From: Clavaria fumosa
Lineage: Eukaryota > Basidiomycota > Agaricomycetes > Agaricales > Clavariaceae
DNA length: 64,000 bases
Assembly: GCA_951802425.1 (NCBI GenBank)
Contig: OX637794.1
Location: 1,426,001-1,490,000 of the forward strand
Direction of reading: 5' to 3'
The position numbers and the translations under genes were made by a program. Below, in pieces: positions 34,320-46,339 of the stretch. Numbering within the stretch: the first letter of the stretch is position 1; each line of letters starts with the position of its first letter. The notes beneath the pieces were generated by a model that was given only the letters and a program-made list of their open reading frames with translations, searched no databases and was not told the origin of the DNA.

Positions 34320-35768
34320 TTGATATTTGTTCTATGTATCGTTCTTCCGTTAGTTGTTGTAGACGACAACCGACGCGTATTGACCGAATACTACTCAGAA
34401 TAGGTGTACGCCAGCCGTTGACAGAGGCAATGAAATTCAGGTTCCCATAGCCACATCGAGAACCGCGGACACCATAACTAAGGACGACACACTAGGCCGC
34501 AATGTACAGGGTGGATTGAGTGAGCACAAAGTGCGTTTCCCGGACTTTAGTTTTCTTACTTTGCTTTTTCGTTACTGACTATTATTCAACTCCACCAACT
34601 CAGCACACGAAGGCGCGTTAACGCGCAACACGCAACACCGACAACGTACAATCGAGGAGACGAAGATCGCCCAGAGTCAGCCGAGGGCGCGATGTTAGAA
34701 GATCACGCACGCGTCGGTGGCGGGATGTTTTCGGACCTTTCTTCGTCGTTACTGGTTATTGTTTCAACAAATTATTACTGACAACAGTTCCTACACTACG
34801 ACCCACACGAAAACGTAAACGCGCAATGCTGAAAACGTGCAACGAGCGACGGGGACCCAGAGCGCAGGAGCGAGTCCGCCCGCAAGCGAAGGTGACGGCG
34901 TTGGGCGGGCCACAAGGCGCTTCATTTTTCGTAGCGCCCGCTGGCTTGTAGCTCCAACACGCCTTCCCCCCAAAGTGCGTTCCCTTTCCCCACTTAATTA
35001 ACTGGCTTTGCCTACTGCAAGCAGAGCGACCCTTATGGCGGTGGCGATTGGCCCCGCAGGGCGAACGTTGTTGTGGCCGCCGCCGCACCTAGTATAGCTC
35101 GTACGATATCTACCAGAGCGACACCCACGGCAACCAGATGAAACTGGTGTAATACGGCGGGAGCAACCCCTGCCAGACCGACATCTCCGCCGAGGCGTAC
35201 TTGTATTTCGCTTCTGCGCGTTCATAGGAGTCAGCAACTCGGCGAAGGCCACGCCCATGCCGCTACTGGCACCTCGGTGGAACATAGACGTGGTGGAGGG
35301 ATCCCACCAATGGTGTGCGAGGCGTACAGTGCAATTTTGTCCAGTACAGGGTCCGCGACAGTGACTAGAAAAAAAATCGCAGGCTAACGGTAAGCCTCAG
35401 CGCGGCGTAGTAACGGAGACCAACACCATGCTTGAGTACTTTAGCTAGCCATGAAATCCCATAATCTCCATTACTGTTAGCCAGTAAAAAAACTGTACAG
35501 TTCGGTGCTTCACGAATGGCACACAACGGTCTAAGAGTAAGGTCCCTGGACTGCGTCGACCGCCGCTAGTTGATACAATATAATACTGTACATCAATATA
35601 TAGCGCGACGGCGAGGGCATCACGCGCGGGCTGTGCAACGACAGTGCCGAGCTGATGATGTGAGCCTCCTGTTGCTTCCACTTCAGTGCACAATTCCATC
35701 TTGCTGCTGGCGCGGCAACGCATCCTTCCCATAAAAATTTCTACAACCCACGAGGATCACTACACATC
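34320..35768. other. Repeat-like intergenic block
   Basis: 34540-34880 holds two diverged copies of a unit: a CGTTACTG.TATT stretch, an AACACGCAAC-type stretch, then a GAACGAAG/GACGGGGACCCAG stretch. The rest, to about 35760, has no conserved frame. A minus-strand frame at 34756-35088 is Arg/Cys-rich and looks like repeat translation, not a gene. Confidence 0.45.
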
Positions 35769-36661
35769 ATGTTAAACTTACCGAAGAGCTGGGGGAACTC
35801 GAACAAGGGGTTCGTCAATCTCGAGACGGATTATTTTGAAGGCGATTCTGCATTCAAGTTTCTCGAACTGTCGAAGATGCAGAGGCTATATGGCTTTTTT
35901 GGCTGGTGAGTGAATATCGGGCAGACCTCACGCGACTACCATCCCTGGCCGCAACCGTTGTTCTGTCTCCTGTTGAGGATTCTGGTCTGCGTTCCCTGAC
36001 GACTTCTCCGCAGTTTGATCATCGGATTTGTCCTTAGTATACTCGGGGCAATAATGCTAGCTCTTGGGCAGCTCGTCACTTTCGCATGTAGGTGTCGTGT
36101 TAGCTGGGTAGAAAGGAGGTTCTAATCACGCCTTGCTTCCCCCAAGTCTTGTATGGCGTCGGTACCGTTGTGTCCCTTATCTCCACTGGGTTTATCATTG
36201 GAGTGAGTGCTCAAATGAACATGTCTTGTCATTTTTCTGACGCAAGAGGTCCACTAGTTCTGGAAACAGCTGAAAACTGTGGGTTTCCTGTGCGCGATTT
36301 CCGTTCTCAGGCATAACACATTCCTCGTTTCGCTGGTAGATGTTCAACCCCGTCCGAGTTGTAGCGACGATCATCTTACTGGTATCAATCGCGCTCGTGT
36401 TCATCGGCGCTTTCGTGTTACACAGCGGAGTGCGTCATCATCCCTGATCGTTGATAAATGTGTTTCTGACACTCCACCTTGCCACGCATCAGGTCCTCTG
36501 CATTAGTAAGTCAATTGTCCTTCGATGACTCCGCCGAAGTCTCACCTCGCTATGCACGCTTAGTATTTGTGGTGGTCGAGTACGTCGCGTTCACGTGGTA
36601 TACGATGTCATACATTCCGTATGCCAGGGCGGCCGCAAAGAATCTCATAGGAATGGCTTAG
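35769..36661 (+). CDS. SFT2: SFT2-family vesicle transport membrane protein
   Basis: Seven exons (35769-35905, 36014-36087, 36147-36202, 36258-36278, 36340-36429, 36493-36505, 36564-36661) give 162 residues. The cytosolic N-terminus (GDSAFKFLELSKMQRLYGFF) precedes four membrane spans: LIIGFVLSILGAIMLALGQL, LYGVGTVVSLISTGFIIG, VVATIILLVSIALVFIGAFV, and VVVEYVAFTWYTMSYIPYAR. The FWKQLKTMFNP loop and the ending YTMSYIPYAR are family hallmarks. SFT2 proteins work with Got1 in vesicle fusion at the Golgi. Exons of 21 and 13 nt occur. The gene is tail-to-tail with glyoxalase II (178 bp apart). Confidence 0.92.
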
Positions 36662-36838
36662 TCACACTATTTCGATCTATCTGTATCAGTCTCGCAGAAT
36701 CATGCCACGCTCTGAAATTCCACACTTGTTTGATCCATGAATTCAAAATGTACACTTATAGATGCAAAATAGTTCTGCAAGACCTGCGTATATAGTTAAA
36801 AGTGGCAGGGTTATCGAAGAGCAGCGCGTCTTTTGTAA

Positions 36839-38072
36839 TCAACCACGGAAATTGTTTTTGAGCTCACGCAACGCATCCATGACCCTCCCAACAGGGGTAC
36901 TGGCTGACGTTCCCGTCGCTTGCCTGGAAACAAAGATGAACTTGGCGTCGCTACGAATGACGAGAGTGAGTGTTGGATGAAACAGACCTGATGGCGTCAC
37001 TCTGGAGACGCATGAACACGTTCCAATCTTTCTCGTCAGCAATTGTACTGTGCCCGGTCGTGACCTTGTTCGCGGTCACGAGCGCCTCGAGACGGCCGAG
37101 GGCCATGTTGTGCGGGTCGACCGACCTTGCGAACGCGAGGTTACCGGCGGTGTACTCGTGTCCGACGTAGGTGACGGTGTCATCTGGCAGTGTGCCGAGA
37201 TACGAGAGCGCAGCATGCATCTGGTCACCTGTGCCCTCAAAGAAGCGACCGTTACCGCCGATGAAGAGGGTATCTCCTGTGAAGACAACCCCTGGGAGCG
37301 ACGCGTCGGCCGACGTATCGGTCACGTAGTAGCATATGGAGTCTTGGGTGTGACACGGGGTAGCGAGACATCTGGATCATAGTCGGGAATTGAACAAATC
37401 CGATCGGTGAGGCGGTGGTCGAAGGGGCGAAGGGGATACAGACAACGAAACGTTAAACGTTGGATGAAGGTATATCAAATAACCGTACCAAAAAAAAAAA
37501 AGGAGAGGAAAGGAAAGGAAGGAAAAAAGGGACAGACCTGACAAGGAGGTTCTGGCCTAGGATGAACTGGTCTTTGTCCTTTACGAGTTGGGTCAACGCT
37601 GGGATCCTGTCGCTGCCGCCATATACGGGAGCGTCGGGATACTTGGATGCCTGATTATGATATCAGTTTCAGTTTCAGGTACTTAAAGGGGTTACTAGCG
37701 TAGTGCTCACAAATGCCTGAGATGGAAGTGAATGGGTGGTGATACGACAGTTACCGCGGTGAGTGAGCATGTTGAGACGCGACGCACTACATTGCCACCG
37801 CTGTGATCCTGGTGATGGTGCGTAGTGATGAGGGTCGTCAAACGGACCCCTAACTGGGCAGCGACGGACTCGACTTTGGGAACGTCGAAGACATCGACCG
37901 CGGCTGCCTGCTTGGTCGTCTCGTCGATCACGAGGTAGGCGTAGTTGTCCGACCTCACTGGGACAGGTATGATTTTCATGGTGTTGCTCGCTTTCGCCGA
38001 CGATGACCAGTGTTGAAGGATGGGACCAAAACGGCGACGAGGATGGCAACGTACAACCCAGTTATGAAACAT
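36839..38072 (-). CDS. GLO2: Glyoxalase II (hydroxyacylglutathione hydrolase)
   Basis: The metallo-beta-lactamase fold is clear. MKIIPVPVRSDNYAYLVID opens the mature enzyme, and the metal site THHHQDHSGGN lies at the end of the first long exon. GVVFTGDTLFIGGNGRFFEG supplies the bridging Asp and YVGHEYTAGNLAFA the later His. The last exon encodes TGTSASTPVGRVMDALRELK. It hydrolyses S-lactoylglutathione to lactate and glutathione, finishing methylglyoxal detoxification. There are at least four exons; the middle borders (37330-37700) are approximate. Two in-frame start codons exist, at 38072 and 37979. The 31-residue extension between them is basic, as in a mitochondrial presequence. Confidence 0.92.
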
Positions 38073-38419
38073 TGACCCGGGCCGGAGGTGTGTGTCCGTT
38101 ACTGACTGAATTGGCGCAGTTGGGCACCGTCGCTGTATATCTGGTGTCCTACCTACACTCCGTTCTCGGCACCTTCTCCTCGTCTCCCCCCTCCAAACTG
38201 CGCGTGATCCATGTTCCGCTGTCTCGGTCGTCGTGCAACCCCTCCACGCTCGTGGTAGCGTTTCTGGTGTAGTCTCATCTCCATTGTTGACTGCTTCACC
38301 TCCTCATCGCCCCCCGGATTAGTGCTTTTTTACCTTGTCCCCGGTGTCGTCTGTCAGGTAAGTCGCAAGTGTTCCCTGTTTTGCCTTCTGCTGAGCAGAG
38401 ATATCTTGTGCGCGTTACC

Positions 38420-40238
38420 GATGGATCCGGTATCATCCTGGTTCTCTTTCTCCTCCTTTCACCAATCCACTTCTGCTCCCCATCAGCACTTACCTAGAGT
38501 CAGAGCTTGCGTAACTGGCCGTCCCGTCACTGCTTCAGTTTCCGCTGCAAGTACCACAAGTATGAGCAGCCGTGGCGTTAGAGGTGGCGTGGAGGACCCC
38601 AGCTCGTCCCAATCTGCCTCACAGGCATCGCCAATTATGACCCCTCCACCTTCCCCTCCTCTCTCTACGTCCGCAGTCCCTCCCCTTTCCACGATCCCTC
38701 CGCCTGTACCTATACCTACGCCTACGCCTACGCCTCCACCTCCACCTCCACCGTCATCTGCATCTGTACCCCCTCCGCCTGCAACTTCACTCACCAGACC
38801 TGATCCTGGCCCACCGGAGCCAACAGTCCTCCCTCCAGCGCCGACTTCAAAACCATCGCCAGACCCCTCCAACCCTGGTACGCCTCCGCCCACTAATACG
38901 CTACCAGCGCAAACTGATGCGCCGCCTTCGCAACCTGTTCCGCCACCACCACCTCCTGATATGCCTTCTTCCCAACCTGTTACGACGCCTACCCCTTCAC
39001 CACCACTAGTTGGGTCTACAGACTCATTACTTTTTACGCATCGCGGCGCAATAAATGCCTCGCCATCTACGCATTCCAACTCTGGTACGCCGCCTCCCAC
39101 TATTGCGCCGCCCACCACCGCTGATGTTGGTGCGACGCCTCAACCCACACCGACGCCTCAACCCATACCGACACCTCAACCCATACCGACGCCTCAACCC
39201 ATACCGACGCCTCAACCCACACCGACGCCGCCTCCCAACCCTGTTCCGCCGCCCCCCCACTCTAATATTGACGTGCCGCCTCAACCCACGCCGCCTACTT
39301 CTCACGACACCGCCATTATCACGACACCTTCCTACGTTGATATTATAGCAACGCCTCCCCCAACCGACGTCACTGACACCATTCCGCCCGCTGCCCAAAC
39401 AGATCCGCCAGTGGCAGCGCCCCCGGACACAGTGGTCCCAGCACTCAGTACTACTCTCAGCCTGCTGAATCGCCCACTGAGACTAGATAACCCGACGAGC
39501 CCACGGTCAAAAGGTCCATCGCCAACTGAAGGGAGAGGCTCAACGCCGCCCTTCGTATTGTGGAGTGGAACAACACCGCGCTCAACGCGCGTGTCCAGGC
39601 CAAGCGATACAAATAGTACGGTCGTCAAAAGCGACAAACCCTCGAACCTTGGTGCTGTTCTCGGCGTTTTTCTAGGTGTGCTTGGTTTCCTCGCAATAGT
39701 CGGCTTTCTTGTTGCGTATATTCGTCGACGCCGGAAGAAACGACGTGACTCGTCGGAACCGCTGATTACGTCGGAACGCAGGTCACCCTCGCTCCCCCTG
39801 TCGTTCTACGTCGAACCAACCCCGGTTGATTTCCCCACGGGCGGTGCGCGCAATAGGGCTAGGAAGTCGTATGTTCCTGTTCCGCCTGTCCCGCCTGTCC
39901 CGCCTATCCCGCCTATGCTGCGTGTCACACCTGTCCCACTTGTCCCGCCTGCCACGGCGCAGCCCATGGTAGAGCCGAGTCAACTGGCATACACTGCATA
40001 TACGGAACCTGATGTACAGCAAGGGGCGCACCTGATGCCTGCTGTACAGGGGAAGGTCTACGAGCCACCTGCCACAGGGGCTCAGGATCCTTTTGAGTCA
40101 GTCGAGGATCACGCTTTCAATCCGATCGAGGAGGTATCCAATCTCCTGCGGCCGTCGCGCGTATCTCACCCGTCGATTGACGGCATCAGCCATGACTCTA
40201 ATCTTCGATACTCTGCAAGCTTGTTTGTTGCTCAGTAA
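38420..40238 (+). CDS. Mucin-like single-pass membrane protein
   Basis: A continuous frame (open from 38322, first ATG at 38420) encodes ~600 residues. The outer part is extremely Pro/Thr/Ser-rich with PPPPP runs and a PTPQPIPTPQPI tandem stretch at about 39135-39230. One transmembrane helix follows (about 39645-39715: VLGVFLGVLGFLAIVGFLVA) and then a stop-transfer RRRRKKRR. The cytosolic tail of ~170 residues carries VPPVPPVPPIPP, a possible SH3 or profilin ligand. No catalytic domain is seen. This build resembles cell-wall stress sensors and signalling mucins, but no cysteine-rich head is present. An upstream spliced exon with a signal peptide is likely, since no convincing one starts at 38420. 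Confidence 0.7.
39135..39230 (+). repeat. 18-bp coding minisatellite
   Basis: About five copies of an 18-bp unit (CGACGCCTCAACCCATAC) encode PTPQPI repeats within the mucin-like protein. Confidence 0.85.
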
Positions 40239-40421
40239 CCTTCCTACGTGTTTACCGCATGTTTACCGCATGTTGAACATCTACTATTTGAATACTCTGT
40301 TCTCCTTTCTGTCTCGCAATCATACGGACCTCTATTATGTATACGTGACGATGCTCGATTGTCTGTGTCACATTTATCGAAAGTACAATATAACTGGATT
40401 TACGATAGCGAGTACGTCCTC

Positions 40422-43088
40422 CTAGTCACCGAGGATCGCTTTTACAACGTTTGCAACCTTCAGTTGCCTCAGATCTGTGTACGTCTGGAACATGCATTAA
40501 ACAATGCAATGGTGTTGGGATATCGCAAGTCAAGACTCTTACCTGGCCGCATCCAACGAAGATGATGGGTTGTCCTGTCACGTACGTCATCGACAATGCA
40601 GCTCCGACCTTGCCACGCAGACAAAGGAAAGACTGTGAGTCTGATGACAAAGGACGAGCTAAATACACGTGGTTTCACCTTGTCGTCCACTGTATCCCAC
40701 TTGGTGACCAACATGCCGTCGATCCCCCGAGCCTTCCCGGCACCGGACGCAGCGGAGAAGTCGCGTAGCGCTCGGTCAAACTTAGTCAGCTGATCGACAG
40801 CCTCATTTCCTACCAGTGCTTCACCGACAAAGATAATCTTGTCGGGGTTGTTCACGGCAACGAGCTATGCCCAGACGGAGAAGTATCATTAGAGGCAACG
40901 CGCAGAGTGGTGTTGAAGGGTTGTCACGCACTTTGGATAGCGCACGCATGAGGGGCTGGAACGCGCCTCCATCAGCATTGTTAATGAACAGGATGGGCTC
41001 TGCGTCACCTCATTGTCTTGCATGCGCCCCGCCGTATCAATTAGCACGACATCGAAGTCGTGTTCCTTTGCTGCAACGCATCCTAAGGAAGAGATAGAAG
41101 AACAATGCTGCGCGCTCGTACCATATGCGATGGCCTCCTTGGCAATCGCAGCGGCGTCCCTCCCGTATCCTCGTTCATACAGCTCGACACAGCCTTTGCT
41201 GTCCATTGCTCTGTCTACGCCGAGCATGCTCAAATTTCTGACGTGCACCCGGAGTTGTTCAACAGCTCCGCTTCTACACAACGACGCTCAGCAAATGAAT
41301 GGTAAAAAATTTGACACTAACCGAAATGTGTCACACGCAGCAATCAAGACTCTCAACCTGTTCTGAATCAACCAGAAACAGACTTTAGAAAGATTAGTGC
41401 TCTTCCCAACCCCGTTGACGCCGACAAAAGTGATGCTGTATATTTGACGTTGCTGTGATGAGGGCAGTGGCGAAGACAGCTTCGTTCTAATCGACAGTAA
41501 AAGGTCCGTCGATGTCTTGGGCGTCAGTATGCGTGTGAGTGTGTTAGACAGGGCGAGGCGGACAGCCGCGTTGGTGGCTGTGAGCAACCCCGTCAAAATC
41601 TGCTGATGAAACGAAGCGTTGATACCAACTTTGGAATCCTCCGACTTTCTTGCCCACCAGTCCTTCGCCAACTCCCTCACAGACTTTCTCTGCAATCTCT
41701 TTTGCCACGTTCTTGTCCATGAGGTGCTGTTTCATCCCCTCCAGCACCGGTTTTAGGTCAGCTTCGGATAGGACCTTGGACCCCGTCAGTCTGGCGAACA
41801 GGGATCCGAGGGCACCCAGACCACTAGTCGCAGTTGACGTTTTGACGTCTTTGTTCTCCAGTGCACGGGCGATAGCGTCATCTGTTTCGTCCTTCTTTGA
41901 GAACTCCCAATCCTTGACTTCGTAAAGGCCATCCTGTCTCCTGGTACCGAGGGATCCTTGATCCACCCAAGCATGTACGTCACGCGAGAGAGAATTATCG
42001 CTTCCCTGCTCTGACTTGTCAGCGCTAAAGTCAAGCGAAGCCATTTCAGACTCGGTTAGCGGCGAGTCTTCCCACTTCCGTTGTGCCTTCGCAGATTTCT
42101 TCTGCTTTGTCGATGCGTCGGAGCTATGACGAAAGCAATGTATTATGAGCGCGAGGAGAATGATGCCAGGGAAGCATGCATACTCGGAGCCAGGATGACT
42201 GTCCCTACCGCTTCTCGGCCTCTCCAACCGCCCTCGAGCCGCCCCTCTCCGTCCGCCTCGACCACGTAGTCGATTCTTGAGTGTTTGGACATCACGTGCG
42301 ATCTGCTGTTCGTCCTGTGGGTTGTCCACAGCTTTGGTTGGTGCTGCGACACAAATACTGAGAAAGAAACTACAGCAGGCAGCAGTGGTCAGAGCTCACT
42401 CGTGCTTCTGTCGTCAGCTGGCAGGCTTGGCTCCTCTACGGCTCTCCGCGTGGTAGGTCGGAGACGTGCCTTCTTGTCCTAAATATTCCGTCAGCCGAAC
42501 TCGCTTTAGTAAGACGACATATCTGGTATCTACCTGAGCAGCCTTATCCTCAAAACCCTGGAGGAGTTTGTCGAAAACCTGATCCCAATTTTGAAACATA
42601 GTGCCGAAGCTCCAAGACGAGACTGCAGTTTTCCCCGCGTTGACAGCATGCAATGAAGCGACAAAGGTGGCCAAGCAAGGCTCAAAGAGTTGAATAAATA
42701 AGGCTTTGAGAGCAATCAACAGGTCATCTACATAGCTGAGCTGCAAGATACGCTGGTATGCAACCTACGAGACAGGTCACTGGATGGTAACAAAATGAGG
42801 GTTGGGAGAAGACTGACGACAAAGATGAGTTCTAGATCATTCGCAAACGCCCATTTAAGAGCATATCCATCCTTCTCGTATTTTTCATCGGTAGTACGGC
42901 CTTCAATGAGAGCCTCGCGGATCAGACTGTTGACTGGAGATGACGGAGATGTAGCCAAACGAGAAGCCTCCGGTGTGAAGGATCTTGACCACAGAACAAT
43001 TCCACCTACACCAGAAATTATAAGCAAAAACACAGTTAAGATAAATTTCAAAAAAACCTTTATGGAATATCGAGCATAGGTCAAGCAT
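40422..43088 (-). CDS. SRP101: Signal recognition particle receptor alpha subunit
   Basis: The start ATG is at 43088: [10 protein letters not shown] joins after an intron to [10 protein letters not shown], the SRX domain opening. [15 protein letters not shown] ends the SRX region. A basic/acidic linker follows ([37 protein letters not shown]), then the four-helix N domain ([20 protein letters not shown]) and the SRP-type GTPase: G1 [10 protein letters not shown]2 DTFR, G3 [11 protein letters not shown]4 [10 protein letters not shown]5 [16 protein letters not shown]. The stop is at 40422-40424 after VVKAILGD. It docks ribosome-SRP complexes at the ER membrane through the beta subunit. About ten exons; internal borders are not all fixed. 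G4 carries TKWD rather than the usual TKCD/TKFD, which still keeps the base-specifying Asp. Confidence 0.93.
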
Positions 43089-43501
43089 GATGAGGGTCTA
43101 CCGCAGGGAGAGCATTATGAATATGAGCGGTGACGATCGTCAGGCACGTGATGGCGAGAGGCCGCACCAAACAACGTCGAAGCTTACGCACTTTCACTGT
43201 TCCCTTTGGCGACCATGAGTCAATGAAGGCAATGAGTTCGAATTCTCAAGGTCGTTAGGTCCGTTGAGCTCCAATAGAAATCCTCAGTTCAACTTTGATT
43301 ACTCGTGTTCTTTCGCTTGCAAATGTAAATGCTGATAAGGCATACGTAGTGCCATAATGTGTTCTGTAGGGCGTTTGGAGACAGTACTAGATCTCAAGCA
43401 GGTCGCCAGTGAAGATAGGAATGGCCATGACCGTAGTACCATTCATTTGTTGTCTGCCAACGTGTTAAAAATCTGGGCAGAAAAATATGTACAAAAAGAA
43501 A
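43089..43501. other. Intergenic between SRP receptor and tRNA
   Basis: No gene seen. It contains the SRP101 promoter and the pol III termination run below. Confidence 0.5.
43493..43497 (-). terminator. Pol III terminator of the first tRNA-Asp
   Basis: Five T residues on the minus strand, 4 bases after the discriminator of the tRNA. Confidence 0.7.
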
Positions 43502-43587
43502 CTCTCTGTCGGGGAGTCGAACCCCGCTTTCTCGCGGCCATCATGTGGAGTGACAGGCGAGTGTACTGTCCGATATACTAACAGAGA
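43502..43587 (-). tRNA. tRNA-Asp (GTC) with 14-nt intron
   Basis: On the minus strand TCTCTGT pairs with ACAGAGA to form the acceptor stem. The D arm contains TAGTATATCGGACAG. The anticodon stem CTCGC/GCGAG encloses CTGTCA and C with anticodon GTC, split after position 37 by a 14-nt intron. The T arm is GCGGGGTTCGACTCCCCG. The discriminator base is G, an identity element of tRNA-Asp. Mature length without CCA is 72. Confidence 0.95.
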
Positions 43588-43781
43588 TTAGTTACAGTGT
43601 GCACTATTTGTTGATATAACAGATTCAAGAAGGCAAACCCAAGTGAGTGAATGTACGCACTCTTCTTATAAAGGGCTCATGGGCGCGTGGTTCTTTTTCC
43701 CATCATAATGAACGAGCAGTTTAAACATTTAAACATCGAAGAGGACCCGGGCTTAGTTAAAAAAATATCTCAGAATGCGAG

Positions 43782-43789
43782 AAAAAAAA
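43782..43789 (-). terminator. Pol III terminator of the second tRNA-Asp
   Basis: Eight T residues on the minus strand, one base after the tRNA end. Confidence 0.85.
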
Positions 43790-43790
43790 G

Positions 43791-43878
43791 CTCCCTGGCG
43801 GGGAGTCGAACCCCGCTTTCTCGCGGCCATCATATAATGAGTGACAGGCGAGTGTACTGTCCGATATACTACCAGGGA
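43791..43878 (-). tRNA. tRNA-Asp (GTC) with 16-nt intron
   Basis: Second tRNA-Asp on the same strand. The acceptor stem is TCCCTGG/CCAGGGA, different from the first copy, while the D, anticodon and T arms are the same. The intron after position 37 is 16 nt and differs in its middle from the 14-nt one. Discriminator G; mature length 72. Confidence 0.95.
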
Positions 43879-43976
43879 CTAATTAATTTTCCGCTTCGAT
43901 ACGTATTTAGAGTAATTACTCTGCCTGCGGCCTCCACCTCCTACATCGGCCTAGCTTCCACCACTCATCGTCTTCG

Positions 43977-45633
43977 ATGTCTTCGTCGCATTTTCCGCAT
44001 TCACCACCCCCCTCGGAGCGCGACAGGCGCTACCGCGACCCTCCAACCTCCTCGCGAGCATACCGAGATCGAGACGGCCGCCAGCACGCCGGACGTTACG
44101 ACGCGAGGCGCGACCGGGAGATGGGATACGCCGATTGGCGGGGGAGAGACAGGGTCAGAGAGAAGGAGTGGGACAAGGAGAGGCATAGGGATCGCGAGTG
44201 GTCGCGGGAGGGAGAACGAGACCGAGAGAGAGAGAGAGAACGGTGGAGAAGCGACGATCAGAGCAACCGGTGCCGCGGGCCCAAGTGGGTTGCACCACCA
44301 CCACCGTCGTCGCGCACAAGGGACGCTAGGTTTCCCCCCGACAATGGTTGGTCCGTGCGCGACCAGCAACCAAGTCGACAACACACGCGCGACGCACTCG
44401 AGGCTGGTGAATACGACCGCTACCGGAGAGATGGCAACGTAGAACACTACGAACGAAACAGGGATAGAGACAGAGTCGACGACAGACAGGAACCGGTATC
44501 GAGGCATCGCGGTGAGCCATGGTCGTCTGCTTTACCCTTCGTCGTCTTAGGGTTTGAGCACGCGTCTAGTGTACGAGGATGACATTCACAGGACTGATTC
44601 TCGCCGACGTTCCCCTACGCCCCCAACTCGTCATGGTCATAGGAGAACACACAGTAGGCGCTCTCGCAGTCCTAGCCGCGGACGCCGGTCTGCTTCCCCT
44701 CGACCCTACAGACCAGAAGCCCACTCGGACCGGTCCCACATCCCGTCCCACATGCCATCGCCAGAACGACCTAGTCGTCACGATCGCAGTCGGACAGCGA
44801 GCCCCAGACCACGTAGCCCGCAAGCATCCTCTGTGAAAGTAGAGGGGGAGCATCCTCCAGAACTTATTTCTACCGCAGTACCCAAACCGCGCAGTCCCAC
44901 CCCCACTGTCGGCGGGTCCGTGTGTAAGCAAGAGGGGCCATCTCGATCATCCCCGATTCCCTCCCCCCCTCGTCATCTCAGCGATAAAGGCAAGCACAAA
45001 GTCAAAGAAGAAACACCACCCGCCGAACAAGTCGACGTCGAAATGCAGGACGTTAATGTCGGTGTCACGCTGCCACACATTTCTACTGACTTCCCACCGC
45101 GGTCCCCTCCGCAAGCGCCGTCTTCCTCGCGATTTCCTCGCTCGCCGCCTCGTGGACCCCGGAATTATCTCAAAACGCCGACCTCCGCCAACGACACGCC
45201 CATCTCGCCATTCGCGTCATTCCATGCGTCGCAGTCACCTTCATGGCCACGTAGGGTCGACTCCTCTAGCCAAATTAATGCTATTAAAACTGAAAGGTTG
45301 GAGGAGGCGCCGACGTTGCCCAATTTCCCGCCCGTCGGTCCGCGGCCTAGCCTCACTCCAGCACTCGACGAGGAAGTAAGCGTACACTGTTCCCATTGAG
45401 AACACCATTTCACACCTAATCTATTCTGTGTAGCTTGCTCGCCTACAAGCACATCGTGCACACCTGACCGCAGAGTACGTGAACCTTGCCCGTGAGAGAC
45501 GCCGGGCGCTGCACGAGCTGGACGTGGCGGAGATCGAGCACCGCGCGACATACATGAAACAACGCTTAACAGACTCAATGATGGAGAAAGCAAAATTGGG
45601 GATGCTGGGGATTGACTTTGAGCACGCGCAGTA
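43977..45633 (+). CDS. Arg/Ser-rich, probably nuclear protein
   Basis: Three exons are inferred; the first intron runs from about 44493 (donor GTATCG) to 44549, the second from about 45376 to 45433. The N-terminal third is a charged ERDR/RDRE region, and the middle is an RS-type segment (RRSRSPSRGRRSASPRP). A Pro/Ser-rich region with repeated SPPR motifs follows. The C-terminal helix (LARERRRALHELDVAEIEHRA) is likely a coiled coil. The sequence shows no RNA-recognition motif. RD/RS-rich proteins of this kind commonly act in splicing or transcription, but the exact function cannot be read. The two tRNA genes lie just upstream, 99 bp from the start codon. Confidence 0.75.
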
Positions 45634-46339
45634 GGCGGACTTTGGCTTGCTGCGCATGTCATTGTTTTCCCTTCCTCTGACGGCGGTGGTTGGTGAACAA
45701 CCCATCCCGGATAAAGTTGTAGGATTGCCAGATGATGATGGTCACGCCTCTGGGATCGGTGTATATGACTTCGTGGGTAATATGCAGAAAAGCCCCTGTT
45801 CTGTCGCATTTATTACGCACAGCACCAGTGTATCAAGAAATGTGACTATAGGCTTTAGCGACGATTACCTGTCGCATTGAAGCTGATTGCACGAATGCGG
45901 AAAATACAGTTGAAACGACACCATCAATCTGCCGAGGAATGCAAGGTCTCGCATCACATTTCCGACAGATCTCGCATCACTATGCGTCCCTGTCAAAGGT
46001 CTACTCCGTAGCCCCGAGATCTTGCTGCCTTGTCATCTCACTTGAGCAAGGCAACTCAAACCCCATAGAAAGAAAGATTTCTTGACTGACTCTGAGACTC
46101 TGAGTTGGACTTGAACTTGAGCTGGTTGTACATTCCACCATTGACTTGACGTCATATAAAATCTAAATCCTGACTAGGTCACGGGATCCTGAGCCCAGAG
46201 CACGAGCGAGTTGTCCCGCTAATTGGTGACTCGTTCTCCCTCAGCTCGTCAATCTAAATTCCTTAATTCTTGTTCGTGGGTATTATTTTCTTCATTTTAT
46301 TGGAGAAGGGAAGAGCAGGCACCGCACGATACATTAAAG
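45634..46339. other. Intergenic, no gene seen
   Basis: This holds the 3' flank of the RS-rich gene and the promoter of PDX1. A run of diverged GACTCTGAG/GACTTGA words occurs at 46080-46130. Confidence 0.5.

Noticed and set aside
34756..35088. Arg/Cys-rich minus-strand frame as a gene
   Set aside because: It lies in diverged repeat DNA, has no domain, and the matching frame in the neighbouring repeat copy is not kept.
38483..39398. Gly/Val-rich minus-strand frames over the mucin-like gene
   Set aside because: They are mirror images of Pro/Thr codons of the plus-strand protein.
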